Positions 29,944 to 39,474 of a DNA stretch of 64,000 nt are shown here, one piece after another. The first letter of the stretch is position 1. Every line of letters starts with the position of its first letter. The notes beneath the pieces are model-generated. The model worked only from the letters and a program-made list of their open reading frames with translations, did no database searches and was not told the DNA's origin. The stretch is from NCBI GenBank assembly GCA_009784625.1, contig WRBI01000003.1, forward strand, positions 1 through 64,000. The letters are read 5' to 3'. Made by a program: the position numbers and the translations under genes. This DNA comes from Oscillospiraceae bacterium (GTDB lineage Bacteria > Bacillota > Clostridia > Oscillospirales > Ruminococcaceae).

Positions 29944-31131
29944 ATGGCAGACCTTTTCAAAGAACGCATTCGATTTCCCATGTCGGTGACCGAGCTCAAA
30001 CGCAGGCATAACGCGGTCAAGGCTGAAATGGAGAAGCAAGGGCTGGATATGATCATCATGTCCAACAACAACCAATACCTGGGCGGCTATATTAGATACT
30101 TCACCGATATACCCGCTTCCAATGCCTACCCGGTCACTGTGCTGTTTGAAAAAACCGGCGAAGTTTCTACCTACACCTTGGGCGACCCGGACAGGCCGGT
30201 TCCGTTTGAGTGGGCCGCCCGCGTGATCACCAACCGCACTTCGCTGCCTTATTTCCGCTCATTAGACTACACCAAAAACTACGACGTGGACGCGATCAGT
30301 AAATTCATGAAGAGCAAGAATGTCAAGCGGCTTGGCCTGGTCGGCGTGGGTATGCTGGACTACCATATGGTTTCCTCTATCATTGAAAGAACCGGTGTAA
30401 AGACCGTCAACTTTACCCCAGCCCTTGACAAGATTAAGATGGTCAAGAGCCCCGAAGAAATCAAGTTTATCGAGCTAAGTGTTAAGATGCATGAGGACTC
30501 AATCGCTTTTATGCAATCCATTCTCAAACCCGGTATGTACGAGTACGACCTGCGCGCTGAGCTGGCCGGCTGGCTTAAAAAAGAAGGCAGCGAAGAACAA
30601 CTGCTCCTGCTTTGCTCCGGACCTAAAGTGCCGCATATCATCCATCCATTCTATCAGAACCGGCAGATACAAAAGGGCGATTACATCAATGTACTGAACG
30701 AATCCAGCGGCCCCGGCGGCTATTACAGCGAGATAACCAGAACATTTTCTATGGGTGAACCGGCCAAGGAGGCCGTCGAGGCTTACGCTGTAGCCGTTGA
30801 GCTTCAGCACTGGGTAGCCGATATGCTGGCCCCGGGTGTGCCCGCCAACACAATCTGGAAGAAGTACAACGAGCGGCTTCGCGAGATGGGCCTGCCGGAA
30901 GAGAACCGGCTGTTCATCCACGGCCAGGGTTACGACCTGGTTGAGATGCCGGGCTTCGGCGATGAGGACGACACCATCCTGGGCGAGGGAATGTACCTGG
31001 CCATTCACCCGACCATCCTTTTCTCAAGCGGACACTGGGGACACAGCTGTGAGGACTTTTTGGTCACTGCCGATGGCTATAAAGACATGTTCACCGCGCT
31101 CAAGCAGGAAATTGTCATAGTCGACTGTTAA
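29944..31131 (+). CDS. M24-family peptidase / creatinase-prolidase-like protein
   Basis: Pita-bread fold motifs HIIHPFYQNRQIQKGDYINVLNESSGPGGYYSEITRTF, FIHGQGYDLVEMPGFGDED. Confidence 0.85.
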   Translation: MADLFKERIRFPMSVTELKRRHNAVKAEMEKQGLDMIIMSNNNQYLGGYIRYFTDIPASNAYPVTVLFEKTGEVSTYTLGDPDRPVPFEWAARVITNRTSLPYFRSLDYTKNYDVDAISKFMKSKNVKRLGLVGVGMLDYHMVSSIIERTGVKTVNFTPALDKIKMVKSPEEIKFIELSVKMHEDSIAFMQSILKPGMYEYDLRAELAGWLKKEGSEEQLLLLCSGPKVPHIIHPFYQNRQIQKGDYINVLNESSGPGGYYSEITRTFSMGEPAKEAVEAYAVAVELQHWVADMLAPGVPANTIWKKYNERLREMGLPEENRLFIHGQGYDLVEMPGFGDEDDTILGEGMYLAIHPTILFSSGHWGHSCEDFLVTADGYKDMFTALKQEIVIVDC

Positions 31132-31161
31132 CCGCCAATACCCCAACGATAAGGAGGACTG

Positions 31162-32130
31162 TTGATGGATGTTATTGTCATGCACAAAACAACCGAGAAA
31201 ATGCCTCTTGTTATAACGACGGATCAGGTTGACCAGATCAAGAAACACGCTGATAATGTTCACTGGTTCGAAACAGAGGCGGAGGTTTTAGCCAGCGGCG
31301 TAGACGCTGAGGTCATCTTCTGCTGGGGCGGCACCGGAATCCCGCCCGAAACATTCTGCTGCCAGTCCAAGCGGCTGAAATGGCTGAACACTTTTTCCGC
31401 TGGGGTTGACCCCCTCGTGAAATCAAAGATCGCCGACTTGCCGATCACTGTGACTACGGCTAAAGGCGTGCACGGCCGGTCAATGGCATTGACCACTTTG
31501 GGATACTGCATCTGGCATCTGCGCAAATTCGCCGAAATGCGCGAGAACCAGCGCAACCACGTGTTCAAGAAGCTCCAAGGTCAGGAGGCGATCGGCAAAA
31601 CGCTGGGAATTGTGGGCGCCGGCTCAATCGGCTCATATGTCGCGCAGCTCTCGAAAGCGGTCGGGTTTAAGGTTATTGGGGTAAAGCGGACAGTGACCCA
31701 GCTCGAAAACTTCGATGAGATGTACTCGGACAAAGAGCTTGACAAGGCGCTGGCCCTGATGGACTTTGTTGTGGTGTTGACCCCGATGTCCAAAGAGACT
31801 GCCGGGATGTTCGATGAAAGCCGGTTCGCCTGTATGAAGAAGGGCGCGTTTTTCGTGAATATCGCCCGCGGCGGCGTGGTCGACCAGGACGCGCTTGTGC
31901 GGGCCCTTAAAAGCGGGCATCTCAGCGGGGCCGCCCTGGACGCCACCGACCCCGAACCCCTTCCCGACGATCATGTACTATGGGATATGCCAAACGTATT
32001 CGTCACCCCGCACAACTCGGCGACCAGCCCCTTTTTGGTGGACAGGGCGGTTGACCAGTTTTGTGAGAACCTGGATAACTTCAGGGCCGGGCGGCCGCTA
32101 TTCAACATTGTCGACCTAAAGAGCTTATAG
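31162..32130 (+). CDS. D-2-hydroxyacid dehydrogenase
   Basis: TLGIVGAGSIGSYVAQLSKAVGFKVIGVKR; FVNIARGGVVDQDALVRALKSGHLSGAALDATDPEPLP. Confidence 0.9.
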   Translation: MMDVIVMHKTTEKMPLVITTDQVDQIKKHADNVHWFETEAEVLASGVDAEVIFCWGGTGIPPETFCCQSKRLKWLNTFSAGVDPLVKSKIADLPITVTTAKGVHGRSMALTTLGYCIWHLRKFAEMRENQRNHVFKKLQGQEAIGKTLGIVGAGSIGSYVAQLSKAVGFKVIGVKRTVTQLENFDEMYSDKELDKALALMDFVVVLTPMSKETAGMFDESRFACMKKGAFFVNIARGGVVDQDALVRALKSGHLSGAALDATDPEPLPDDHVLWDMPNVFVTPHNSATSPFLVDRAVDQFCENLDNFRAGRPLFNIVDLKSL

Positions 32131-32150
32131 GCAGCCCACGACAGTTGATA

Positions 32151-32186
32151 AAAAGCCCATATGAGCGCGAGTTCTAATGGGCTTTT
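32151..32186 (+). terminator. Intrinsic terminator
   Basis: AAAAGCCCAT / ATGGGCTTTT then TTA. Confidence 0.75.
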
Positions 32187-32222
32187 TATCGTGAAAAACA
32201 CAAACGCAGAGGAGGTGGTGCT

Positions 32223-33281
32223 GTGGTATACGCGATTATCGCGCATGTAATCGGCTTAACCGGCGGTATGCTTGCCAAAAAGCGGGCCATTCCAGCCGGG
32301 GCGCTGCTCGGGTCGATCGCGTTTGTGTTCGCGTTCAATTTGATTTCTGGAATAGAGCCGAACTACCCGCCCAACTTGCGGCTTGTCATTCAGGTGCTCT
32401 CCGGGGTATTGTTGGGGACGAGTTTTGCCCGCTCTGATCTGTTTATTTTGCGGCGGCTGATAAAGCCGGTGCTGATTATCGTGGGAATGTTTATGAGTTT
32501 CAATGTGATTTTTGCGCTGATTCTTGCCCGTTTTACCGTGCTTGAGCCAACAACCGCTATGTTGGCCTCGGCCCCCGGCGGCATTTTCGACATGGCCATC
32601 ATCGCGATTGATTTTGGTGCGGATTCGCACAACGTAGCGCTTTTACAGATATTTCGGTTTACGATTTCGGTCAGTGTATTTCCGGTTATCGTGCTGCGGC
32701 TGCTCAAACACGCCCGCTTCGGCGAGAGCGCCGTACACGACCAGTCAAAGCCCGCGGACACCGCCCCAAAGCAGACACTCACCACGCAGCAAAAGGTGTT
32801 CAGGCTGACCCTCACCGTGCTTTCGGCCGGGGCGGGGTCAATGCTGTTTCGATGGATGGGCATACCCGCAGGGGGAATTCTCGGCGCTGTAACCGGGGCA
32901 ATTCTGATAAGCGCGGTCGCCCAAAAAGCTTATTTCCCCAAAAGCCTGAAGCCGATTGTTCAGGCAATTGCGGGCGGGTTTGTCGGCGCGCAATTTTCAA
33001 TGGCCACCATATCTGCGCTCAGGGGGCTGGTGCTGCCGATGGTTATCATTACGATTCAGCTGCTGCTCATGTCGTTTTCCACTGCTTGGGTAATCAGGCG
33101 GTTTACCGGTATGGATATGGCGCACAGCCTGTTTTCCTGTGTCCCCGGCGGCATTGCCGAAATGGGTATCCTGGCCGGGGAGCTGGGGCTGCGGGTGCCG
33201 GACATCGTATTGGTGCATATCATCCGGCTTATTTCGGTGATATTTATGGTGCCGATATTGCTTTCGCTGTTTTTCGGATAA
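32223..33281 (+). CDS. AbrB-family membrane protein (AbrB duplication family)
   Basis: Two homologous membrane halves: ASAPGGIFDMAIIAIDFGAD and FSCVPGGIAEMGILAGELG. Confidence 0.8.
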   Translation: MVYAIIAHVIGLTGGMLAKKRAIPAGALLGSIAFVFAFNLISGIEPNYPPNLRLVIQVLSGVLLGTSFARSDLFILRRLIKPVLIIVGMFMSFNVIFALILARFTVLEPTTAMLASAPGGIFDMAIIAIDFGADSHNVALLQIFRFTISVSVFPVIVLRLLKHARFGESAVHDQSKPADTAPKQTLTTQQKVFRLTLTVLSAGAGSMLFRWMGIPAGGILGAVTGAILISAVAQKAYFPKSLKPIVQAIAGGFVGAQFSMATISALRGLVLPMVIITIQLLLMSFSTAWVIRRFTGMDMAHSLFSCVPGGIAEMGILAGELGLRVPDIVLVHIIRLISVIFMVPILLSLFFG

Positions 33282-33289
33282 GCTTGATT

Positions 33290-34837
33290 ATGTTCGGGGG
33301 ACGGGAAAAATCAGATGTCCGCCCTCAACGCAATGGGGAGGTAGAGGTAATTTTGGCGGGACTGGAAACACAAGGAACCCAAGAGCCGGCGGGCTTTTTT
33401 CGCTCGACTAATTTTCGCTGTATGATTGCGCTCATCGTCGGTTTGGCATTGGCCTTCGGGCTACAGCCGGTCAACGGCCTGACTCCCTTGGGTGTGCGGG
33501 CGATCGCGGTTATTGTCCCTACGCTGATTTTGTGGCTGACAGTGAATACCCATTGGAGCTGTCTGCTCTTTTCCGCGTTGTTGATCATGGCCGGGGTTAT
33601 GACGCCAACTGCCGTTTGGGCGGGCTCAATGGGACATTTTGCACCCACATTGGTGCTTGTCTTTACTCTGTTGGGGCAGTGTCTCAACGCGACAGGCGCC
33701 ATTGATAAAGTAGCGGCCTGGTTTATCACCAGAAAGTTTGTCAGCGGCAGACCGTACGCGTTTATGGGTATGTTCTTTTTCTCCAACCTCTTTATCGGGC
33801 TGTTTATGCAGAATTTGGCGCTGGCAATCATCTACCTTGACCTAACGGTCAGGGTTTGCGGAAAACTCGGCATCAAAAAAGGGCACACCCTTTACACATG
33901 CCTTGTTCTCGGTGTGCTTTGGGGAAACAGCGTGCTCACCACGGCCTCGCCGATTGCCAAGACATTGCCCAATATCATGATGGGTATTTTACACACACAG
34001 CTCGGGATAACCATTACATACGGGCAATGGTTCGCGGTGGGTATCCCGTTTTCGATCGCTATGTTTGTGGTTATTATGATTGTGGCTCGGCTGATGAAGC
34101 CGGATGTCTCTCCTCTGCGCGACCTGGATATTGACGCGTTCGCGAAGAGCACACCACCTCTGAGCAAAAGCGGAAAAATTGCCCTGCTGGTGATGTGCTC
34201 CCTGTTGATGGTTATCCTGCTGCCCGACCTCTTTCTGGCGATGGGATTGTTTGTTCCGATTTCGAACTATTTTGTTCAGATCGGGCCGACCGTACCCGCA
34301 ATTTTGGCGGTGGTCGCGCTTTGTTTGATCCGCGCCGACGGCCAGGCGGTCATGGATTTCCCGACAGCCGCCAAGAGTGTGCCGATGACGCTGATTGTCT
34401 TTATCGCCGCCGTGATTCTGATGGGCGTCCCAATCTCCGACGATGGCACCGGGATTGTGGCCTGGCTGGGCAACATACTCTCGCCAATGGTTGCCGGGCT
34501 TTCCCCTGTCTGGATTATCATCGCGATGATTGCGGGCATCCTGGTTGTCACCAACCTGATTTCAAACGCCGTGACCATGGTGCTGTTTTTCAACATCGGT
34601 GTGGTTATGCTGGCAGAGACTGGCACCAGCATTGGAGCGTTCGGGCTGCTGCTTTCCCTCGCGACCTCCACCATGGCCTGCCTGATGCCCTCAGCCTCTT
34701 TGCAACTTCCGCTCTTTTACGGCCCCGGCCATATCACGGTGGCCAGTTCTTATAAGGCAAACCTGTTATTTGTGTTCCTGGCTTTTTTGGTGGTGCTGGC
34801 GTTTATACCGATCGTCTCGGCCGTTGTTACAATTTAG
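33290..34837 (+). CDS. SLC13/DASS-type anion symporter
   Basis: Multi-TM; LTPLGVRAIAVIVPTLILWLT, ASPIAKTLPNIMMGIL, LISNAVTMVLFFNIGV. First sensible start ATG 33290. Confidence 0.8.
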   Translation: MFGGREKSDVRPQRNGEVEVILAGLETQGTQEPAGFFRSTNFRCMIALIVGLALAFGLQPVNGLTPLGVRAIAVIVPTLILWLTVNTHWSCLLFSALLIMAGVMTPTAVWAGSMGHFAPTLVLVFTLLGQCLNATGAIDKVAAWFITRKFVSGRPYAFMGMFFFSNLFIGLFMQNLALAIIYLDLTVRVCGKLGIKKGHTLYTCLVLGVLWGNSVLTTASPIAKTLPNIMMGILHTQLGITITYGQWFAVGIPFSIAMFVVIMIVARLMKPDVSPLRDLDIDAFAKSTPPLSKSGKIALLVMCSLLMVILLPDLFLAMGLFVPISNYFVQIGPTVPAILAVVALCLIRADGQAVMDFPTAAKSVPMTLIVFIAAVILMGVPISDDGTGIVAWLGNILSPMVAGLSPVWIIIAMIAGILVVTNLISNAVTMVLFFNIGVVMLAETGTSIGAFGLLLSLATSTMACLMPSASLQLPLFYGPGHITVASSYKANLLFVFLAFLVVLAFIPIVSAVVTI

Positions 34838-35131
34838 TGTTGGGGAATCAAAACCGCCGGCTTGGCTGGTGCGGCTTGCTCTACCCCGGCAAAAACCATC
34901 TTTAGCCAAAAATTTCTACAACAATTGACAATCCGCGCGCAAGGCGGTATACTGAACCTTATAAGGCTCCGAAAAAAAGGGGCCGCATGGCCGCTGTCAA
35001 GTGCGACAACACTCAACAGCGGGAAAAGGTGGCACACGTTAAGCAACAACACCCTTCCACTTCCACACGACAAAATTATTATACACCCATCTATAATAAT
35101 TTTCAAGCGTGGAATCAACCGCCATTCATCG

Positions 35132-35164
35132 GCGCGTGTGAGGGGTAACCACCCTCATGCGCGT
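35132..35164 (+). promoter_or_regulatory. Stem-loop in the leader of the SpoVT/AbrB-like gene
   Basis: GCGCGTGTGAGGG / CCCTCATGCGCG imperfect inverted repeat ~90 bp upstream of the ORF. Confidence 0.35.
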
Positions 35165-35255
35165 TGTTTCATTTCGGGGCTTTTGGTAAAGGCCCGGCGG
35201 GGTTGCTTCGCGGCAGCTTCGCCGGCAAAATCAAAAGCGAAAGGTGTGTAAAAAA

Positions 35256-35504
35256 ATGGGGAAACAGGGAATAGACCGCAGCATGGATGATCTTGGGCGC
35301 GTTGTCATCCCGCGCGATATCCGCGAGGAGTTCGGGTGGGGGGCCGGTACAAAGCTTGAGGTGGTCATCAAGGATGTTTCGGTCAGGTCGGTCACAATCC
35401 GGGAGTCAACCCTGCGCTGCTCGCTCTGCCGGCAGGAGGCCGAAAACCTTGTGAAAATCGAAGAGGGGCACATCTGCCCGCAGTGTTCGGCCAAAGTTTC
35501 ATAG
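35256..35504 (+). CDS. SpoVT/AbrB/MazE-type DNA-binding protein with C-terminal zinc-ribbon-like module
   Basis: SMDDLGRVVIPRDIREEFGWGAGTKLEV plus CSLC...CPQC. Confidence 0.85.
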   Translation: MGKQGIDRSMDDLGRVVIPRDIREEFGWGAGTKLEVVIKDVSVRSVTIRESTLRCSLCRQEAENLVKIEEGHICPQCSAKVS

Positions 35505-35522
35505 TCCCCGAACAAGGCACAA

Positions 35523-35549
35523 AGCACCGTCAATTTGACGGTGCTTTGT
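35523..35549 (+). terminator. Intrinsic terminator
   Basis: AAAGCACCGTCAA TTTGACGGTGCTTT followed by GTTCATTTTT. Confidence 0.8.
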
Positions 35550-35605
35550 TCATTTTTGAGACCGCCCGGCACGGACAGGCGCGGCTCGAAATAATGCGTT
35601 ACCCG

Positions 35606-36790
35606 TTACAGCCCGGAATCCTGCGTTTGTCGGCGATATAAGACCGTAACAATCAACATGGTAGCGGCCAACAGAGCGCCGACGAAAATCGGGAACAGGC
35701 GGTATCCCAAATTGCCGCCGATTAACCCAAACAAGGGCGGCATAAGCATGATACCCGCGTAAGAAGCGACAATTTGCAGGCCGATCATGGCTTGTGTATA
35801 CCGCTTTCCAAAGAGGCTGGGGGTGCTGTGTACATAGTTGGGAAAGAGGGGCGCAACGCCCAGGCCAAGTAAAATAAAGCCCGGCATTAAAAATCCGTCA
35901 TAGGGCAAAGCGATGGCCAGCGCCCCCATTGCGATCAGGCCTTGACCAGCCCGAATGATGCTTCGGCTGCTCCGGCGGGCGGCGAGGAACCCGAAAAGAA
36001 ACCGCCCGACGGTGATCCCGAGATAATAAAGCGCGAGCCAGCTTGTCGCCGTATCGCGGGGAATCCCCCTGGCCAAAACCAGATATGTGCTGCCCCACAG
36101 CCCAAGCGTCATCTCCATTCCGCCCGTGACAAAAAAAAGCAGTACCGCAAGGCGCGCGCCGCGAAGGCGCAAGAGCGCGGATGTGCGCGGCGGACTGTCT
36201 GCCGCACCATCAGTGTGGCTTTCCGCCCGCTCTTCGTTTTCGGCGGGGACGCTCTTCCAGCGGGAAAGGGACACAAATAAGCTCACCGCTACGGCGAGCT
36301 GTAAAAAGCCGACAACGCGATACCCCATTGTCCAGCCGCTTAAGTGCATCAGGCTAAAGGCCATGATCGCGGGGCCTGCCGTCGCGCCTACCCCCCAAAA
36401 ACAGTGGAGCCAGCTCATTTGCCTCGCGCTGTAATGCATGGCCAAAAAACCATTTCCGGCCGCGTCAATGTTGCCGGCGCCAAACCCCAGAGGAACCGCC
36501 AAAAGGCAGAGCACAAAAAAATGGCCGGACAAAGAGAAGCCCAGCGCTGATATAGACATCAAAGACAGGCTGACCGCCAGAACAAGGCCTGTGCTAAAAC
36601 GGCGCAGTATTCGGGTACTCAGGTAGGTTGCGACAATGGTGCTGCCCGAAACAATCATGGCCAGGGGGCCCGCCATCGCCGCCTCTACGCCGAACTGGCC
36701 ATGCATGGCCGGCCACGCGCTGCCCAGCATGGAATCGCCCAGCCCCATCCCGATAAATGTGAGATAGGTGAGAATTAAAAGTACAATCAT
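35606..36790 (-). CDS. MFS transporter
   Basis: 394 aa, about 12 hydrophobic segments; overlaps downstream isomerase ORF by 4 bp. Confidence 0.82.
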   Translation of the reverse strand: MIVLLILTYLTFIGMGLGDSMLGSAWPAMHGQFGVEAAMAGPLAMIVSGSTIVATYLSTRILRRFSTGLVLAVSLSLMSISALGFSLSGHFFVLCLLAVPLGFGAGNIDAAGNGFLAMHYSARQMSWLHCFWGVGATAGPAIMAFSLMHLSGWTMGYRVVGFLQLAVAVSLFVSLSRWKSVPAENEERAESHTDGAADSPPRTSALLRLRGARLAVLLFFVTGGMEMTLGLWGSTYLVLARGIPRDTATSWLALYYLGITVGRFLFGFLAARRSSRSIIRAGQGLIAMGALAIALPYDGFLMPGFILLGLGVAPLFPNYVHSTPSLFGKRYTQAMIGLQIVASYAGIMLMPPLFGLIGGNLGYRLFPIFVGALLAATMLIVTVLYRRQTQDSGL

Positions 36791-37479
36791 TTATCACGCT
36801 CAGCCGCCGGAGGATACTCGTTGCACAGTAGCCGATAGGGCGCCTGATCCTCCTCTATTTTCGGGAACCGCCCTAACTTCTCGTAAAAGCGGTTGTCGTT
36901 TGCGTCGTCGTTGCACATAGACACTTCCCCCAAGAGCACGGCCCCGGTTCCCGGCTCGACCCAAAAGTCATGGTAGAGATAGGGCGGAATCGTTATGCTT
37001 TCGCCGGGGGCAAGCTTAACCTGTGTACCGGCCGGTACGGTGTAATGCCGCCCATCTGTCATTACGGTGACGTCGGTGTCTGCAAACCCCTCATCCGGGG
37101 CTGCGTTGTAAACTTTGATCAGAACCGTTCCACCGCCGCGGTTGATGATGTCCTCCATTTTAGACCAGTGGAAGTGCATCGGTGAATATTGGCCCTCTTC
37201 TAACATCAACAGCTTTTCGGCGTAGGGTTTGTTGTATTTCGCGTGACCGGGCACTCCATTTCGGATTGTAACCAGGGTAAAGCCGACCTTTTCAAAATCC
37301 CCTTTGCCGTAGTCCGTGATGTCCCAGCCCAGCCCGGTTTCACGAATTTCGTTGTAGGCATCGCCTTTTTTTAGCCATTCTTCCGGCGGCCAGCTGCAAA
37401 AGGGCGGCAGCAAAAAGCTGTGTTCCCCCGCCAATTTTTCCATCCGCCGGATTGCGGCGTTGATTTGTGAGCGTTTCAA
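36787..37479 (-). CDS. D-lyxose/D-mannose isomerase-like cupin protein
   Basis: LGWDITDYGKGDFEKVGFTLVTIRNG, MHFHWSKMEDIINRGGGTVLIKVYN. Confidence 0.85.
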   Translation of the reverse strand: MKRSQINAAIRRMEKLAGEHSFLLPPFCSWPPEEWLKKGDAYNEIRETGLGWDITDYGKGDFEKVGFTLVTIRNGVPGHAKYNKPYAEKLLMLEEGQYSPMHFHWSKMEDIINRGGGTVLIKVYNAAPDEGFADTDVTVMTDGRHYTVPAGTQVKLAPGESITIPPYLYHDFWVEPGTGAVLLGEVSMCNDDANDNRFYEKLGRFPKIEEDQAPYRLLCNEYPPAAERDK

Positions 37480-37496
37480 ACATTAACCTCCTTGTG

Positions 37497-38468
37497 CTAG
37501 ACCGCCTCTTTTTTGCGCTTAATCGCGTAGCAGTCGAGAGAAATAATCGAGACAATCATAATCCCCAGAACCAGTTGTTGGATGTAAGGGTGAATCCCCA
37601 GCATACTCATGCAGTTCCTCAAAAGGAACATTACAAAGATGCCGATAAAGCTTTGGGGTACGCCGCCCACCCCGCCCGCAAAAGATGTGCCGCCGATTAC
37701 AACGCCGCAGTTGACCATAAGCGGAACTTCGACTCCGGCGATCGGCAGGCCTGTGTTCATGCGGGAAGCGGCGAGCACACCGGCAACCGCGGCGAATGTA
37801 CCCGTGAGCACGAATGCAAGCCATTTGGTTCGCACAACATTGATTCCGGAATGTTCGGCGACCTCGTAGTCGCCGCCAAGGGCGTAACAGTTTCTGCCAA
37901 AGCTGGTGAACCGGAGCAGCAGATAGGTCAAAACCCCGAGAACGATCATGAACGCCGCGATGTTGGGGATCCCAAGCCAGTTGTCGTTGGCGATTCTTTG
38001 AAAGATCGGGTTGGAAGCGGACACCGGGTTCGCGTTGGTGAGCAGAAGCGCAACACCCTGCACAAGCATCCCCATCCCCAGTGTAATGATGAACGCCTCA
38101 GACTTTTGCTGAACGATCAGGAACCCGTTGATAAACCCGACCACCGAACCCGATAAGATCGCTATGACGATGGCCAGGGCCATATGCATCCCCGAATTGA
38201 GCAGCATGATCGCGATAATCCCCGACATAGCCATCACCGAGCCGACCGACAGGTCACACCCTTTGCAGATAACCGCAAGAGTCACCCCAAACGCGATGAT
38301 CGCGTTTGTCGAAACCGCCTCAAGCAGATTTGAAAAATTGGCCGGCGTATAGAAATTTGAGTCGGTGAAAATCATTACAATGAACATAATCGCGATCGCG
38401 ACCACGGCTTTTTGTTTGCCCAGCGCTTTAAGTGCCGGACCCCCGACGGCCTGTACGTTTTGATTCAT
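37497..38468 (-). CDS. Sugar ABC transporter permease (RbsC/YjfF type)
   Basis: ANFSNLLEAVSTNAIIAFGVTLAVICKGCDLSVGSVMAMSG; GGTSFAGGVGGV. Confidence 0.88.
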   Translation of the reverse strand: MNQNVQAVGGPALKALGKQKAVVAIAIMFIVMIFTDSNFYTPANFSNLLEAVSTNAIIAFGVTLAVICKGCDLSVGSVMAMSGIIAIMLLNSGMHMALAIVIAILSGSVVGFINGFLIVQQKSEAFIITLGMGMLVQGVALLLTNANPVSASNPIFQRIANDNWLGIPNIAAFMIVLGVLTYLLLRFTSFGRNCYALGGDYEVAEHSGINVVRTKWLAFVLTGTFAAVAGVLAASRMNTGLPIAGVEVPLMVNCGVVIGGTSFAGGVGGVPQSFIGIFVMFLLRNCMSMLGIHPYIQQLVLGIMIVSIISLDCYAIKRKKEAV

Positions 38469-38472
38469 TTCC

Positions 38473-39459
38473 CTACCCCCTTGCGTGTCTGCGGTGGTCA
38501 AGCCAGATTGCCAGGACAAGGATAGCCCCCCTGACCACCTCCTGCGCGTGTGTTTGAACACCCAGAAGGTTCATGCAGTTGGACATCAGGATAACAAGTG
38601 AAACCCCCATTACGGTGCGCAGGACGTTTCCCCGGCCCCCGGTAAGCGAAGTCCCGCCGACCACAACCGCCATGATCGCGTCTCTTTCAAAGAACGTGCC
38701 AACAGTGGGCACTGTGACCGAAACGCGGGAGAAAAGCACAATCGCGCCGACGGCAACCATAAATCCGCACAGGGTGTAAATGAATACCACAACCCGCTTT
38801 GTCGGGATTCCGCCCAATTCCGCGGCTGTCAGGTTGCCCCCCGTGTAGGTGATGGCCCGCCCTAGGGCAGTCTTTGACTGGAAGATATAGAGCACAAGCA
38901 GGAAGAACAAAAACACCCAAAATGAAATGGACAGCGGCCCCCACATGCCTGAACTGAGCGCACGGGTCACAGGCATCGGGTGTTCAAACAATGTCCCCCA
39001 GTTCATCGGGAAACCGCCGGTGAGGTGCAGGGCCAGCGAGCGGTAAATCTGGCTCATTCCAAACGTGATAAAGAGCGCCTTTGCCTGTGTATTCGCCCCC
39101 GCGAGCATCAGTGTTGTGCCGTTAACGAACCCGAGGGCCGCGCCCAGCACAAGGCCGGCAAACATCGCGGGCAGCTCGCCGATTACATCCACCAGCGAAA
39201 GCGTCACCATCGCGACAATTGAGATCATGCCGGGCACGGAAAGGTCGATAAACCCGCCGACAATGATAAATGTCATGCCCAGCGCGACAAAGCTGAGCGG
39301 GCCGAACTGGCGCATCAGGTTGGTAAAGTTTTGCGCCGACAAAAATCTTGGCTCTACAATAGCGGTGACGATCACCAGCGCCACAATGACAAACAGAACC
39401 AGATATTCCATCAGGAAATCGACGGCCGCCTGTCTTCCCATTCGAGGTTGTTTTGTCAT
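38473..39459 (-). CDS. Sugar ABC transporter permease (RbsC type)
   Basis: AQNFTNLMRQFGPLSFVALGMTFIIVGGFIDLSVPGM; GGTSLTGGRGNV. Confidence 0.88.
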   Translation of the reverse strand: MTKQPRMGRQAAVDFLMEYLVLFVIVALVIVTAIVEPRFLSAQNFTNLMRQFGPLSFVALGMTFIIVGGFIDLSVPGMISIVAMVTLSLVDVIGELPAMFAGLVLGAALGFVNGTTLMLAGANTQAKALFITFGMSQIYRSLALHLTGGFPMNWGTLFEHPMPVTRALSSGMWGPLSISFWVFLFFLLVLYIFQSKTALGRAITYTGGNLTAAELGGIPTKRVVVFIYTLCGFMVAVGAIVLFSRVSVTVPTVGTFFERDAIMAVVVGGTSLTGGRGNVLRTVMGVSLVILMSNCMNLLGVQTHAQEVVRGAILVLAIWLDHRRHARG

Positions 39460-39474
39460 GTTTTCTATCCCCCG

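Noticed and set aside
32852-33289. N-terminal extension of the 661-aa ORF (32852-34837)
   Set aside because: Overlaps the AbrB-type permease out of frame; sensible transporter sequence begins near ATG 33290, so the extension is a coincidental open frame.
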